Assembly (NCBI GenBank): GCA_016795105.1
Contig: JAEUIH010000054.1
Span: 1-50,939 of the forward strand
Source: Planctomyces sp.
Lineage (GTDB): Bacteria; Planctomycetota; Planctomycetia; Planctomycetales; Planctomycetaceae
DNA: 50,939 nucleotides
Direction: 5' to 3'
Positions 42,274 to 50,939 of this stretch are shown here, one piece after another (positions within the stretch are counted from its first letter, which is position 1; each line of letters begins with the position of its first letter). The notes under the pieces are model-generated. The model searched no databases, had not been told where the DNA came from, and saw only the letters and a program-made list of their open reading frames with translations. Both the position numbers and the translations under genes were made by a program.

Positions 42274-42900
42274 ATGACCAGCGACCTGGATCGAGGCATC
42301 GCACAGAGACTGCGAGACCGTGATAAGTCTGCGTGGAATGCCGTTTGTTCGGAATATTCGAGAGATCTGTTTGGATTCGTCCTGAGACTTGTTGCATTTG
42401 AACAGTCGACTGCGGGCGACATTGTTCAGGAAGTCTGGCTTGAGAGTCTGAATCGCATCGCGAGATATGACCCGGAACGGGCCGAGTTTCGTGTGTGGTT
42501 GTTTGAGATTGCTCGGCGACGAGTTGCCCTGTTTTGGCGAAGAAAAGCGGCAGCTCCGGACCACGAAGGCCTGCACGAAGACCTTCCGATGGATCCGCAG
42601 TTGCTGCCGACAGAGATTCTGGATCGCCTTGACCGCTCGGCCATTGTCCGCGCTGCTTTGCTGGCCATGTCTCCAGAGCGATGCCGAGTGTTGACTGCCA
42701 AATATCTGGAAGACCAGACGGTTTCCGAGATCGCAGCAAAGGAAGGGAAATCCATAAAGGCAGTCGAATCCCTTCTGACCAGATCGCGCGACGAGCTGCG
42801 CGGACTATTAGGCGCTCATTTTTATTCGATCAAGTCTCACGAAGCAGCCTTTCGTTGTTCAGGTTCCGTTCATCCTTCAGCACCGGAGGTTCATTCATGA
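42274..42900 (+). CDS. ECF-family RNA polymerase sigma factor
   Basis: From ATG 42274 the protein has 208 residues (a GTG four codons upstream is possible). Region 2 is visible as AWNAVCSEYSRDLFGFVLRL and QSTAGDIVQEVWLESLNRIA, with FRVWLFEIARRRVALFWRRK. Region 4 is visible as LTAKYLEDQTVSEIAAKEGK followed by SIKAVESLLTRSRDELR. It recruits RNA polymerase to a specific promoter set. Its stop overlaps the start of the next gene by 4 bases (ATGA at 42897-42900), so it is coupled to a membrane protein likely to act as its regulator. The C-terminal 25 residues (HEAAFRCSGSVHPSAPEV) are an extra tail. Confidence 0.9.
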   Translation: MTSDLDRGIAQRLRDRDKSAWNAVCSEYSRDLFGFVLRLVAFEQSTAGDIVQEVWLESLNRIARYDPERAEFRVWLFEIARRRVALFWRRKAAAPDHEGLHEDLPMDPQLLPTEILDRLDRSAIVRAALLAMSPERCRVLTAKYLEDQTVSEIAAKEGKSIKAVESLLTRSRDELRGLLGAHFYSIKSHEAAFRCSGSVHPSAPEVHS

Positions 42901-44591
42901 ATCCACAAACAAAGACGGATTTAGTTCCCGCAGACGACAGGATCCGCGAGTTGCTGTACGTGGCAGATCGCGACGATTTTGAACTCAGTGATGGGTTGCT
43001 GGACCGAATTCAGACCTCTCTGATGGAGTCCATCGACTCGCATCAAACATCCGATGACATGCATCAAACATTCGGCGGTGTCTATACGCGAGTGAAGAGT
43101 TCAATGGCGTCAGGACGTCTCAGGGCCTGGGTAACAGCTTGCGTCGTTGCCATGTGCCTGGTTGTTTCCCTGATGACATTTCTGCGTTCGCCGGAAGTGC
43201 TTGGAGATGTCTTTTCGGCGCTCAGGTCGCAGCCGCGTGTCCACATTCGCTGTCAGGACATTCACGGACAAGACATTGAAGCGTGGATCTCTGATGAGCG
43301 TTTTTCGGTGAAGCGGGCAGACTCGGCGTTCGTGTTCGATCGTGTGAGCAAGGCTGTCGACACGTACTATCCTGCGAAGCAGCGAATTGTCCGCAGCGTT
43401 CCATCGTTTCAGCATGAGCCACCGGCCTTCGATTCCCTCGTGGAGCTGCTGAGACTCCTCCCGGGAACTAATGACCGCGTCGGAGGCATGAAGCTTGTGA
43501 GTCTGAAGTCTGAGCCCGACAGCGCGGACGCCGCTGCTGTCAGACATTCTATCGAACTTGCTTCGCCGCCATCACATCTCAATGGGACAATCAAAGTAGC
43601 TCTGGATGTGATCACTGAGTCAAAGACAAGCCTGCCATCGGAGTGTACCGTTAGAATTCGTCAGTCCGGCCAGAATGATCCGTTGGAACGCACGGTGAAG
43701 CTGGTATTCGACTATCCACGTGAAGTTCCTCAATCCGTTCATGAACTTGGAGCGTCTGCAGACGCGAAGCTCGTCGATACAACGAACCCGGAATCCGATC
43801 CCTTGTATGCGAAAGTACAGACAGCATTGGAACGTGGACGTCGCGGACTGAAAAGATATGTGGCACTGGCCGGCACAGATCCACGAGCACCGCAGTATGC
43901 AATCTGGCGAAGTGACCGACGGTGGAGGGTCGATGACCTGGGTGGTTTTCAAGCCGGACGGATTTCCGGCGATCCAGGTCTGATACCATCGGAGGTTGAT
44001 CTGACGCACTGGAAAGACCACGTTTCCGGAGGAGGTCATACGCTGATGCTCTTTGACGGTGTCGACATGTGGGATCGCAATGCAGAAGAACTTGTGAAAC
44101 GCGTACCCCCGCCGTTTGCTCCAAAGCAGCTTCGCGATTCTGAATGGATCGGAACTATGACTCTGGAACGTATGGCCTATCCGTTTCTTGGAGAGGAAGA
44201 TGGGTTCGTCATGGCTATGACTGAGGAATCACCCGGAGGACTTGTGCTTGTCGAATACAGCTCGGTTGTGACGACGGATGAACTCGCCCATCGCACGAAG
44301 AGATACTGGCTGAATCCGGAATATGGCTATGCTGTAGTCAAATGGGAGTACACCGACGCCACCGGCTCAGAGGATGCGTTCAGGGCAACTATGGGATCTC
44401 GTAAAACCATGATTCATTTGAATGCGGAATACCAACAGTCTCCCGATGGTATCTGGTATCCCGGAGCTGTTCGCGAAGTCGGCAAACAGTTCTTTCAAAC
44501 ACCAGACAACCCAGTGTTGATCGATGACTGGATGTACTACGTGGTGGATTTCTCAGCCGATATCAGTGAGGGACTCTTCGAGACTCCGTAA
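42897..44591 (+). CDS. Single-pass membrane protein coupled to ECF sigma factor (possible anti-sigma factor)
   Basis: The ATG at 42897 follows GGAGG and overlaps the sigma stop, giving 564 residues. A cytoplasmic N-terminal part (about 1-70) contains DDRIRELLYVADRDDFELSD and lacks a zinc-type HxxxCxxC anti-sigma motif. One membrane helix (AWVTACVVAMCLVVSLMTFL, about residues 75-95) leads to a long extracytoplasmic beta-rich region that is Trp/Tyr-rich. The arrangement fits planctomycete ECF-associated membrane regulators. Whether it inhibits the sigma factor is inferred from context. The outer part may sense a signal at the cell surface. Confidence 0.7.
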   Translation: MNPQTKTDLVPADDRIRELLYVADRDDFELSDGLLDRIQTSLMESIDSHQTSDDMHQTFGGVYTRVKSSMASGRLRAWVTACVVAMCLVVSLMTFLRSPEVLGDVFSALRSQPRVHIRCQDIHGQDIEAWISDERFSVKRADSAFVFDRVSKAVDTYYPAKQRIVRSVPSFQHEPPAFDSLVELLRLLPGTNDRVGGMKLVSLKSEPDSADAAAVRHSIELASPPSHLNGTIKVALDVITESKTSLPSECTVRIRQSGQNDPLERTVKLVFDYPREVPQSVHELGASADAKLVDTTNPESDPLYAKVQTALERGRRGLKRYVALAGTDPRAPQYAIWRSDRRWRVDDLGGFQAGRISGDPGLIPSEVDLTHWKDHVSGGGHTLMLFDGVDMWDRNAEELVKRVPPPFAPKQLRDSEWIGTMTLERMAYPFLGEEDGFVMAMTEESPGGLVLVEYSSVVTTDELAHRTKRYWLNPEYGYAVVKWEYTDATGSEDAFRATMGSRKTMIHLNAEYQQSPDGIWYPGAVREVGKQFFQTPDNPVLIDDWMYYVVDFSADISEGLFETP

Positions 44592-44630
44592 TAATGTCAG
44601 TCGACTTTCCCAGTCGACGAAGCTGGCGTC

Positions 44631-45372
44631 TTGACCACGGAAGACGCGGAAGAGACGGAAGAATTGCAGTCAGGGTCGGACCTTGAACCACGAAAGACAC
44701 GAACCACACGAAAGAACGGCGGGGGTGAAGAGTTCGGGAGATGGCAGAAGAATTGGGGCAGGAGAATGGTTGAGTCTGGCATTTTTTTGCCCCCATTCTC
44801 TTGCCAATTGAGAAGACTTCAGGACAGAGTTTGTGGCTTTGAATTCAAGTCGCAGGTAGGGCTGTCGTTTTGACCACGGAATACGCGGAAGAGACGGAAG
44901 AATCGCAGTCAGGGTCGGACCTTGAATCACGAAAGACACAAACCACACGAATGAACGGCGGGGGTGAAGAGTTCGGGAGATGGCAGAAGAATTGGGGCAG
45001 GAGAATGGTTGAGTCTGGCTTTTTTTTGCCCCCATACTCTTGTCAATTGAGAAGACTTCAGGACAGAGTTTGTGGCTTTGAATTCAAGTCGCAGGGAGGG
45101 TTGGCGTCTTGACCACGGACGACGCGGAAGAGACGGAAGAATCGCAGTCAGGGTCGGACCTTGAATCACGAAAGACACGAACCACACGAAAGAACGACGG
45201 AGGTAAGGAGTTCGGGAGATGGCGGAAGAATGGGGGCAGGAGAATGGTTGAGTCCGGTATTCTTTTGCCCTCATTCTCTTGTCAAACTAGAACACTTAGG
45301 GGCTGTGTTCGCGGTTTTGTGTTCGAATCGCAGGCAGAGTTGGGGTTTTGACCACAGAATACGCGGAAGGGG
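44631..45372 (+). repeat. Tandem repeats, 239-bp period, three copies plus a partial fourth
   Basis: Copies start at 44631, 44870 and 45109, exactly 239 bases apart, and a partial copy begins at 45348. Each starts TTGACCACGGAAGACGCGGA and includes GGGTCGGACCTTGAA, a CACGAAAGACACGAACCAC block and a T-rich, C-rich segment near its end. Each copy contains an 80-codon open frame in which the stop of one overlaps the TTG of the next. The third copy is more diverged. These bases resemble planctomycete filler repeats rather than genes. Confidence 0.85.
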
Positions 45373-45699
45373 CGGACCGGGGGGCTCGTCATCACGGCGG
45401 AGCTTGATGAGTACTTTTGTGTGTCTTTCGTGGTTACCAATCACGCTGACTGCGCGCTGGATGTAGTCGGAATCGCGGATGGGGAATCGAAAGAACGATG
45501 ATGGGGAAAGGGGCCGGCAGACTGAACGTTTTGCAGACGCTCGCAGACGCTTCTCGCAATGATTGACTATTCCTCAGTTTTGACCGCGCAACGACATGTC
45601 TTTGGTGAGAGGTGAATTTAGGCATCTCTTGCAAGACGCCCTGAAGCCTGGTTATCCTAAAAAGGTTGCTGAACCGACCTCCACCCGCTGGAATGCCAT
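45373..45699. other. Intergenic region before giant surface protein gene
   Basis: I see no gene in these 327 bases. They include a short TGTGTCTTTCGTGGTTACC segment near 45419-45437, which is complementary in style to the CACGAAAGACAC block of the preceding repeats, and an AT-richer stretch before the start of the giant gene. The promoter of that gene should lie here, but no clear boxes can be named. Confidence 0.4.
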
Positions 45700-48600
45700 A
45701 TGTTGCCACTAAGATGTTCACGCCGCCGTACTAGATCCAACCTCGCCGGAAGATTGCAGACACTGGAAACAAAGGCTTTACTGGCATCGTTTTATGTCAA
45801 TGGGGGGACGGGTGCCGCTGGCAATCCTGGAACTGCGGAAGCCCCCTTTCGGACGATTCGCGATGGCGTTGCAGCGGCTATGGCAAACCCGGGTGATGAC
45901 GAAGTTGTGATCGAGCCATTCACCGGTCGAACAACGGTTGGTGTTTACTTCGAAACGATTCCTCTGGTTGTTGGGTATAGTCCGGAGCAATTTTTGGGAT
46001 TTCCTTCAGCGAATGGCGGCATTGTGATTCGCGGAGCAACCGGGAATGCAGCGGATGTGGTGATTGATCCTCCATCAACCTATGCCTTTGGGATCGATAT
46101 TCCATTTCCGGTCACAATTCAGGATCTCACAATCTCCGGAAGTTCTGCACACGGGATCCTGAATCGATCGACGGCCCCGGTCGTTGTTGACAATCTTCGG
46201 ATCATCAACAATCCCTCCGGGAGCGGCATTCTTTCAGTCGATGGGGATACGACAGTCCGGAACACCTTTCTTTCGGGCAACTATCAGGGCATGTGGGTGG
46301 GTTCAGAAGGGAACGTCTCCACCGCAGCCAGCCTGACGGTGGAGAACACGGTTTCTCAGAATAACACCTTTCATGGCATCGTTGCGAAGGTGACCGGCAC
46401 GATCACGCTGAAGAACTACAGCGGACTTTCGAATCCGCTGTCGGGATTCAATTCCTATGGCGGCAGTCATGTGATCATTGAGGGTGGAGAATTTCGCAAC
46501 AATGGCCGAAATGGAATCCGGCTGGACGGTGCTGGCGGAGTTGATATCTCTGGAGTTCATGTGGCTGGAAACGGAAACGTGAATCATCAGGACCAGATTG
46601 GGGGAGGAGGATTACAGATCATCCCAGCCTCCAGCCTTCCAATTTCGATTCGAAATGCGACTTTGATTGACAACGAAACACAGGGTTCTGGAGGAGGTTT
46701 GGAAGTCTGGTCAACGAACTCGAACTATCACCCTGCCATCACGATTTCTGATTCCGTGATTTCTTTTAACCAGACAAGTCGAATCGCGCAGACATCGCGA
46801 CGTGGGGGAGGAATCTCAATTGTCGGCTGGGCGGATGTTACAGTTGAACGGTCAACAATCAGAAACAATCTCTCCTATCTGGGAGGCGGCGTTCATGCAT
46901 ACCTGTACTTCGACTCGAATACAGGAATCGGCTCACGACTGAAGGTTGTTGATTCTGCCGTATTCGGCAATGAAGCGGATACCACTGCAGGCGGGATCAC
47001 TGTCTATGGTGGAGACTTCCAGCTTCTGTCCTCAACTGTCTCAGACAATACTGTCGGCACAGGGGCAGGGGGCGTTTCGGCGGCTAGTCGAACTGGTTTG
47101 ATGGTGAATTCAACAATCTCTGGGAATTCTGCAACAATTGGTCAGTTGAACGGAACCGTAAATGCCGGTGGTGTCATATCGCAGCCAAACGATTCATTTC
47201 AGATTGTGAACTCGACAATCGCATTCAACTCCGGACTCAATGTCGGGGGACTCTACAGCAGCGGCCCTGCGACGACGGTGGCAAACACCTTAATCGCCGC
47301 GAACGTTCATTTGTCGAACCAGCTTTGGGAGGACGGAGGTGTAGATACTTACGGAGAAGTCTTGTCGCATGGCGGTAATCTCGTAGGGGAACTTATCAGA
47401 ACCTGGGGGTTTAATGCTTCCACGGATTTGACAGGGACAACGACGGCACCGCTTGATGCTCGATTGGGGCCGCTGCAGGACAACGGCGGGTTGACGCAGA
47501 CGCATGCATTGCAACCGGGCAGTCCGGCAATTAACGCAGGATTGAACAGCATCGTCGGCCTGACAGTACCTGAACTGGATCAGCGTGGGATTCAACGTCC
47601 CCGAGGATTTTCTGTTGATATCGGATCGTTCGAATCTGGTCCACTTCCCGACCTCCGGATGGACTCTGTTGTGCTCAACGGCAGTTCAACTCTGACCGTC
47701 AATTACACGATCCTCGACAATGATGCGCCAATTTTCGACCTGACGTTCCTGAAGTCCGCAGATTTGGTTGTGGAACCTGCGGACGAGTTGCTGGAAACGA
47801 TCACGATCAGCGATCCTGCGCTGCGAACAGTCGGCTCTCACACGATTCAACTGACCATTGGCAGTGCGGTTGGCCAGGTTTCGCTCCCAGGCACGGATAC
47901 TCCCGATGACGAATCAGAATATGAGCTGCTCGTTGTGATCAACCGCAGCAACACAGTCATCGAATCAGATTCAGATCTGCTGGAAGACAATGTGGCCAGG
48001 TTGACAGGTCTCTACCAGATCAACTCTGCAGTGTTTGTGTATGGAGACGACAACAATGAGTCGTATGTCGCGACGAGGGTCGGGACAACCCAGTATCGGA
48101 TTACCCGAAACGGGGTTATTGTTGGCTCATGGCCTCAGAGTTCCGTGAACACGTTTCGGTTTCGTGGGGGAGCGGGGAATGACACACTGAGCATCAGCAA
48201 CATTGCCGTTCCTGCGTTGCTGATTGGCGGTCAGGGAGACGATTCTCTTACAGGTGGCACTTTATCTGATGTGCTGATCGGAGGAGCTGGAAATGACTCT
48301 CTGATCGGAGGCACCGGAAATGATGGATACCGATTTGATGTTGACCTGTTGCTCGGTTCTGACACCATCACAGATTCTGGTGGCATCGACCTTCTTGATT
48401 TTTCGCAAACCGAATTCCACAACATCACGGTTAATCTTGGGCTCATCACGAGTCAGACCGTTGCCGACGGACGTCTATTGTTGACACTGACCTCGTCTTC
48501 CAGCATTGATCAGGTCACTGGCGGACACGGGAACGATCTCATAACGGGGAATAGCCTTGCGAATGTTCTGAATGGTGGTTCAGGTGACGACAGCATTTCC

Positions 48601-50214
48601 GGATTAGGTGGGAACGATACCATCAACGGCGGCAGCGGCAACGACACTCTGGATGGAGGTGCTAATAACGACACGTTTTTATTCAATGCAGACACAGATG
48701 GCGGAAGTGACTTTTTGGTCGATGCAGCCGGAACAGACACAATTTCGTTTGAAAACTCTACAGCCGACGTTGTCTTCAGCCTAGGACTTGCCGGGCTACA
48801 GGCGGTCAATGGTGGACTACTTTTGGTCACGCTGGCTTCCGCAAGTATCATCGAGAATATTACTGGCGGGGCAGGAAATGACATACTCACTGGAAACACG
48901 CTGGCAAACGTTCTCATTGGGGGGCCAGGAGACGACCTGCTCTCCGGTGCCAATGGCAACGACACTTACCTGTTCGTCGCCAACAATCTTCTGGGGTCGG
49001 ATACCCTGACGGACAGTGTTGGGACAGAGACGATTTCATTTGCTGGTACGATGAGTGGCGTTGAGTTTACTCTCGGGCTCACTTCGCTTCAGGTGGTGAA
49101 CGCCAACGTTTCAGTGACTCTCTCCGCCGTCACATTTGATAATCTCATTGGGGGTTTTGGAGATGATCACCTGACCGGCAGCACTGGAAACAATGTGATC
49201 ACTGGTGGAGGCGGAGACGACATGCTGGCGGGCAGCACTGGCAGCGACACATATCTTTTCGACGCTGACCTGCCGCTTGGTATAGACACAATCATCGAAA
49301 CGGGTTCAGGCGTGGACACGATTGATCTGTCAGCGACCACTACCAGTTCTGTAGTTGTCGATCTTTCTACAACCACGGTACAGATCGTAAACGCAAACCT
49401 CTCACTGATCCTGCAGACGGCATCCATAATCGAAGCTGTTCGGGGTGGTTCGCAGAATGACGTTTTGACAGGTAATAGTCTTGCGAATACGCTCACCGGC
49501 AACGCCGGCAATGATACTCTGATTGGCCTCAATGGTAATGACCTTCTCATTGGCGGGGCTGGGAATGACACTCTGGATGGCGGGGCGGGTGACGATCAGT
49601 ATCAGTTCGACACTGACAGCCAACTGGGGATGGACACTGTTCTTGATGCGGCAGGAGTTGACGCGATCGACTTCACACTGAGCACGACTCGCAGCGTCAT
49701 CGTGGATCTGTCCGTTACAACATCGCAGATCATAAATTCAAATCTGACACTGGTGATTCCGGAGGAGCTGGAAATCGTTCTTGGATCGGCGTTGAATGAC
49801 ACCATTCGAGGCAATGCGCTGGCAAATGTGCTCATTGGTAACGCCGGGAATGACACTCTTGAAGGTCGTGGTGGAAACGACATTCTTGTTGGAGGGTTGG
49901 GAGCCGATGTTCTGAACGGGGGCTCTGAACAGGATGTCCTGATTGCCGGACGAACGTCGTATGACAGCAATCTTGCTTCTTTCAGAACACTGTCCGCAGC
50001 ATGGAACTCTCCGGATCCCTACAACACCCGAGTCAATAGTCTTCGTTTGGGGGTTGGCTCACCAGTTGTAAAACTCAAAGCAAAATCCACTGTCCTGAAC
50101 GACACACTCGCCGTTGACCAGCTTTCCGGAAGTACTGAGGAGGATTGGTTCTTCGCCGCTCTGGACGACGTTCTCACCGATTTGACTGTCGGTGAATTCG
50201 TCGATGCGTTGTAA
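45700..50214 (+). CDS. Giant surface protein with right-handed beta-helix and RTX-like repeats
   Basis: The 1504-residue protein starts MLPLRCSRRRTRSNLAGRLQ and then TLETKALLASF, the planctomycete 'LExxxLLA' type N-terminus. Residues about 30-650 form a right-handed parallel beta-helix (PbH1-type Asn/Ser/Gly repeats such as NTTIS and VIIEGGEFRNNGRNGIRLDG) and end with a choice-of-anchor Q-like segment. Residues about 840-1450 hold at least five modules of about 100 residues; each contains nonapeptide RTX-like runs (GGAGNDTL, GGSGDDS), a DTYLF or DTFLF turn and an LTGNSLANVL signature. The RTX runs probably bind Ca2+. The C-terminus (about 1460-1504) is a short non-repeated tail. It is probably exported and surface attached. 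Confidence 0.85.
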   Translation: MLPLRCSRRRTRSNLAGRLQTLETKALLASFYVNGGTGAAGNPGTAEAPFRTIRDGVAAAMANPGDDEVVIEPFTGRTTVGVYFETIPLVVGYSPEQFLGFPSANGGIVIRGATGNAADVVIDPPSTYAFGIDIPFPVTIQDLTISGSSAHGILNRSTAPVVVDNLRIINNPSGSGILSVDGDTTVRNTFLSGNYQGMWVGSEGNVSTAASLTVENTVSQNNTFHGIVAKVTGTITLKNYSGLSNPLSGFNSYGGSHVIIEGGEFRNNGRNGIRLDGAGGVDISGVHVAGNGNVNHQDQIGGGGLQIIPASSLPISIRNATLIDNETQGSGGGLEVWSTNSNYHPAITISDSVISFNQTSRIAQTSRRGGGISIVGWADVTVERSTIRNNLSYLGGGVHAYLYFDSNTGIGSRLKVVDSAVFGNEADTTAGGITVYGGDFQLLSSTVSDNTVGTGAGGVSAASRTGLMVNSTISGNSATIGQLNGTVNAGGVISQPNDSFQIVNSTIAFNSGLNVGGLYSSGPATTVANTLIAANVHLSNQLWEDGGVDTYGEVLSHGGNLVGELIRTWGFNASTDLTGTTTAPLDARLGPLQDNGGLTQTHALQPGSPAINAGLNSIVGLTVPELDQRGIQRPRGFSVDIGSFESGPLPDLRMDSVVLNGSSTLTVNYTILDNDAPIFDLTFLKSADLVVEPADELLETITISDPALRTVGSHTIQLTIGSAVGQVSLPGTDTPDDESEYELLVVINRSNTVIESDSDLLEDNVARLTGLYQINSAVFVYGDDNNESYVATRVGTTQYRITRNGVIVGSWPQSSVNTFRFRGGAGNDTLSISNIAVPALLIGGQGDDSLTGGTLSDVLIGGAGNDSLIGGTGNDGYRFDVDLLLGSDTITDSGGIDLLDFSQTEFHNITVNLGLITSQTVADGRLLLTLTSSSSIDQVTGGHGNDLITGNSLANVLNGGSGDDSISGLGGNDTINGGSGNDTLDGGANNDTFLFNADTDGGSDFLVDAAGTDTISFENSTADVVFSLGLAGLQAVNGGLLLVTLASASIIENITGGAGNDILTGNTLANVLIGGPGDDLLSGANGNDTYLFVANNLLGSDTLTDSVGTETISFAGTMSGVEFTLGLTSLQVVNANVSVTLSAVTFDNLIGGFGDDHLTGSTGNNVITGGGGDDMLAGSTGSDTYLFDADLPLGIDTIIETGSGVDTIDLSATTTSSVVVDLSTTTVQIVNANLSLILQTASIIEAVRGGSQNDVLTGNSLANTLTGNAGNDTLIGLNGNDLLIGGAGNDTLDGGAGDDQYQFDTDSQLGMDTVLDAAGVDAIDFTLSTTRSVIVDLSVTTSQIINSNLTLVIPEELEIVLGSALNDTIRGNALANVLIGNAGNDTLEGRGGNDILVGGLGADVLNGGSEQDVLIAGRTSYDSNLASFRTLSAAWNSPDPYNTRVNSLRLGVGSPVVKLKAKSTVLNDTLAVDQLSGSTEEDWFFAALDDVLTDLTVGEFVDAL

Positions 50215-50586
50215 TCCGAAGTCTTCGGAACAGCGAGGAGCACATTGGAGATCTGCTGGTCTATACAAAAAAGCATGAAATTCACAGAGCGAGCGGTTTC
50301 GGTCAGGTTGTGAGGATCTGCAGGCAGGTTGCGGCAATCTGTCGAGCTGGGTTCAGGATGGGTTCGGTTGAATTCTGTCGATTTGTTTTTGCCATGTTCC
50401 GAATTCACCACCGAACAACAAAAGCACGGAAGTGCCACTAACCAGAAAGATCGCACCGGCGACTTGGAGTGAAGCGGCTACTGTCTTCACTGTCTGTGGA
50501 AAGTCTGGATCGATGTTACTACGGCTGAATCCGTCCAGACTGACGTCAATGTCGCGTCCCGAGAATCACTCGACGCGACGTGGCTG
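50215..50586. other. Intergenic region after giant surface protein gene
   Basis: I see no gene in these 372 bases. Directly after the stop is a short hairpin, TCCGAAGTCTTCGGA (50216-50230), without a T-run, so termination there is uncertain. Frames on both strands between 50300 and 50580 are short and overlap each other. Confidence 0.4.
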
Positions 50587-50939
50587 CTATCGTGAGCCCG
50601 CGTTCTTTGCCACGATTTCGTTGACCATCTGCAAGTCCTCCGCACTGATCACAACAACATCTTCGCTGATCATGAATCTCTCAATGTCCGCATCTTCAGG
50701 ATACATCTGCTGATTGTAATCGGCTTCGAGTTCCTGGAGCTCTGCTAAGACCGATTCGCCCGCATCCTTCAGTTGTGCAAGTCTGACCTGTCGATCGGTG
50801 GAGAAATTGACTCCCGTGATGCCAATTACTTTATCAGGTTCTTCACGGGATTTAGTGGCAGCCAGTTGAATTGACGGGGATTTTGTGGATGCGAGAATTG
50901 GGCTCAGAAAGGGGTCTGAGCATGGAGACGTTGAAATCC
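50587..50939 (-). CDS. Hypothetical protein (5' end beyond the window)
   Basis: A minus-strand frame is open from the right edge and ends at a TAG (50587-50589), giving the last 117 residues of a protein. The middle contains KVIGITGVNFSTDRQVRLAQ and then a charged helical stretch (KDAGESVLAELQELEADYNQ), and the end contains ERFMISEDVVVISAEDLQMV. The first part is rich in Ser/Pro/Thr. No start is in the window, so size and family are unknown. It converges on the giant surface protein gene. Confidence 0.6.
   Translation of the reverse strand, partial: ISTSPCSDPFLSPILASTKSPSIQLAATKSREEPDKVIGITGVNFSTDRQVRLAQLKDAGESVLAELQELEADYNQQMYPEDADIERFMISEDVVVISAEDLQMVNEIVAKNAGSR

Noticed and set aside
44670-45274. 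Minus-strand 115-121-residue frames in the 239-bp repeats
   Set aside because: They recur with each repeat copy and share no protein family; repeat structure explains them.
50432-50713. Plus-strand 93-residue frame near the right edge
   Set aside because: It overlaps the better-supported minus-strand partial gene and has no family features.
1-50939. Insertion sequences, integrase, attachment sites, tRNA or rRNA genes
   Set aside because: No transposase or integrase motif, terminal inverted repeats or recognisable RNA gene was seen; att sites cannot be judged without a reference.

Overview
The window looks like a chromosomal segment from a planctomycete-type bacterium (Planctomycetota). The signs are a very large surface protein with an N-terminal 'LExxALLA'-type motif, right-handed beta-helix repeats and RTX-like repeats. 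There is also an ECF sigma factor overlapping a single-pass membrane partner, small secreted or lipoprotein genes of unknown function, weak or absent Shine-Dalgarno sequences at many starts, and filler repeats of the 'accacgaaagacacgaaccacacgaaag' type between genes. No rRNA, tRNA, insertion sequence, integrase or CRISPR array was recognised. The phylum assignment is an inference from style, not from a marker gene.

Layout. (1) 1-10866, plus strand: a siphovirus-like tail cassette from a prophage or phage-derived element. It holds a hypothetical gene, a small SNase-family nuclease, a tail tube protein, a tail assembly chaperone with a second reading frame probably reached by frameshift, a tape measure protein, a distal tail-like protein, and a 982-residue fibre-like protein with Cys-rich repeats and a long Thr/Ser/Pro tract. 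A glycosyltransferase-methyltransferase fusion and a second glycosyltransferase follow. (2) 10856-28134, minus strand: a 17-kb block of eight closely packed defence-type genes read from right to left. In transcription order these are a 1749-residue helicase with DUF1998 and a nuclease-like C-terminus, a SNF2-type helicase, an Eco57I-like DNA methyltransferase, a 169-residue protein resembling the methyltransferase C-terminus, an unknown 257-residue protein, a putAbiC-like membrane protein, McrB with an EVE-like domain, and McrC. A divergent XRE regulator and a large imperfect inverted repeat sit at its head. (3) 28292-34658: more accessory and defence genes, namely the XRE regulator, a small unknown gene, a SIR2-STAND-TPR protein, a tandem duplication carrying small antitoxin-like genes, and a HEPN protein with a small partner. 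(4) 34660-50939: more ordinary chromosome, with a frameshifted ZipA-C-like lipoprotein gene, secreted and membrane hypothetical proteins, a TIGR01777 epimerase, a linear amide C-N hydrolase, a lipoprotein, an ECF sigma/membrane pair, a block of 239-bp repeats, a giant RTX/beta-helix protein and a partial gene at the right edge.

How the genes may work together. The first three genes of the operon join a methyltransferase to two different ATPase motors. The SNF2-methyltransferase pair resembles drmD-drmMI of class 1 DISARM, while the DUF1998 helicase resembles the hallmark protein of Druantia. No separate drmB or phospholipase D-type drmC is present. The same transcription unit continues into a putative abortive-infection membrane protein and a complete McrBC pair, so modification-dependent cleavage, modification-protected restriction and an abortive layer may be co-expressed under one XRE repressor. 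This composite is the best candidate in the window for an undescribed system. A second candidate is the tail cassette, where the glycosyltransferase genes directly follow a mucin-like Thr/Ser-rich fibre gene, which suggests a self-encoded glycosylated fibre.
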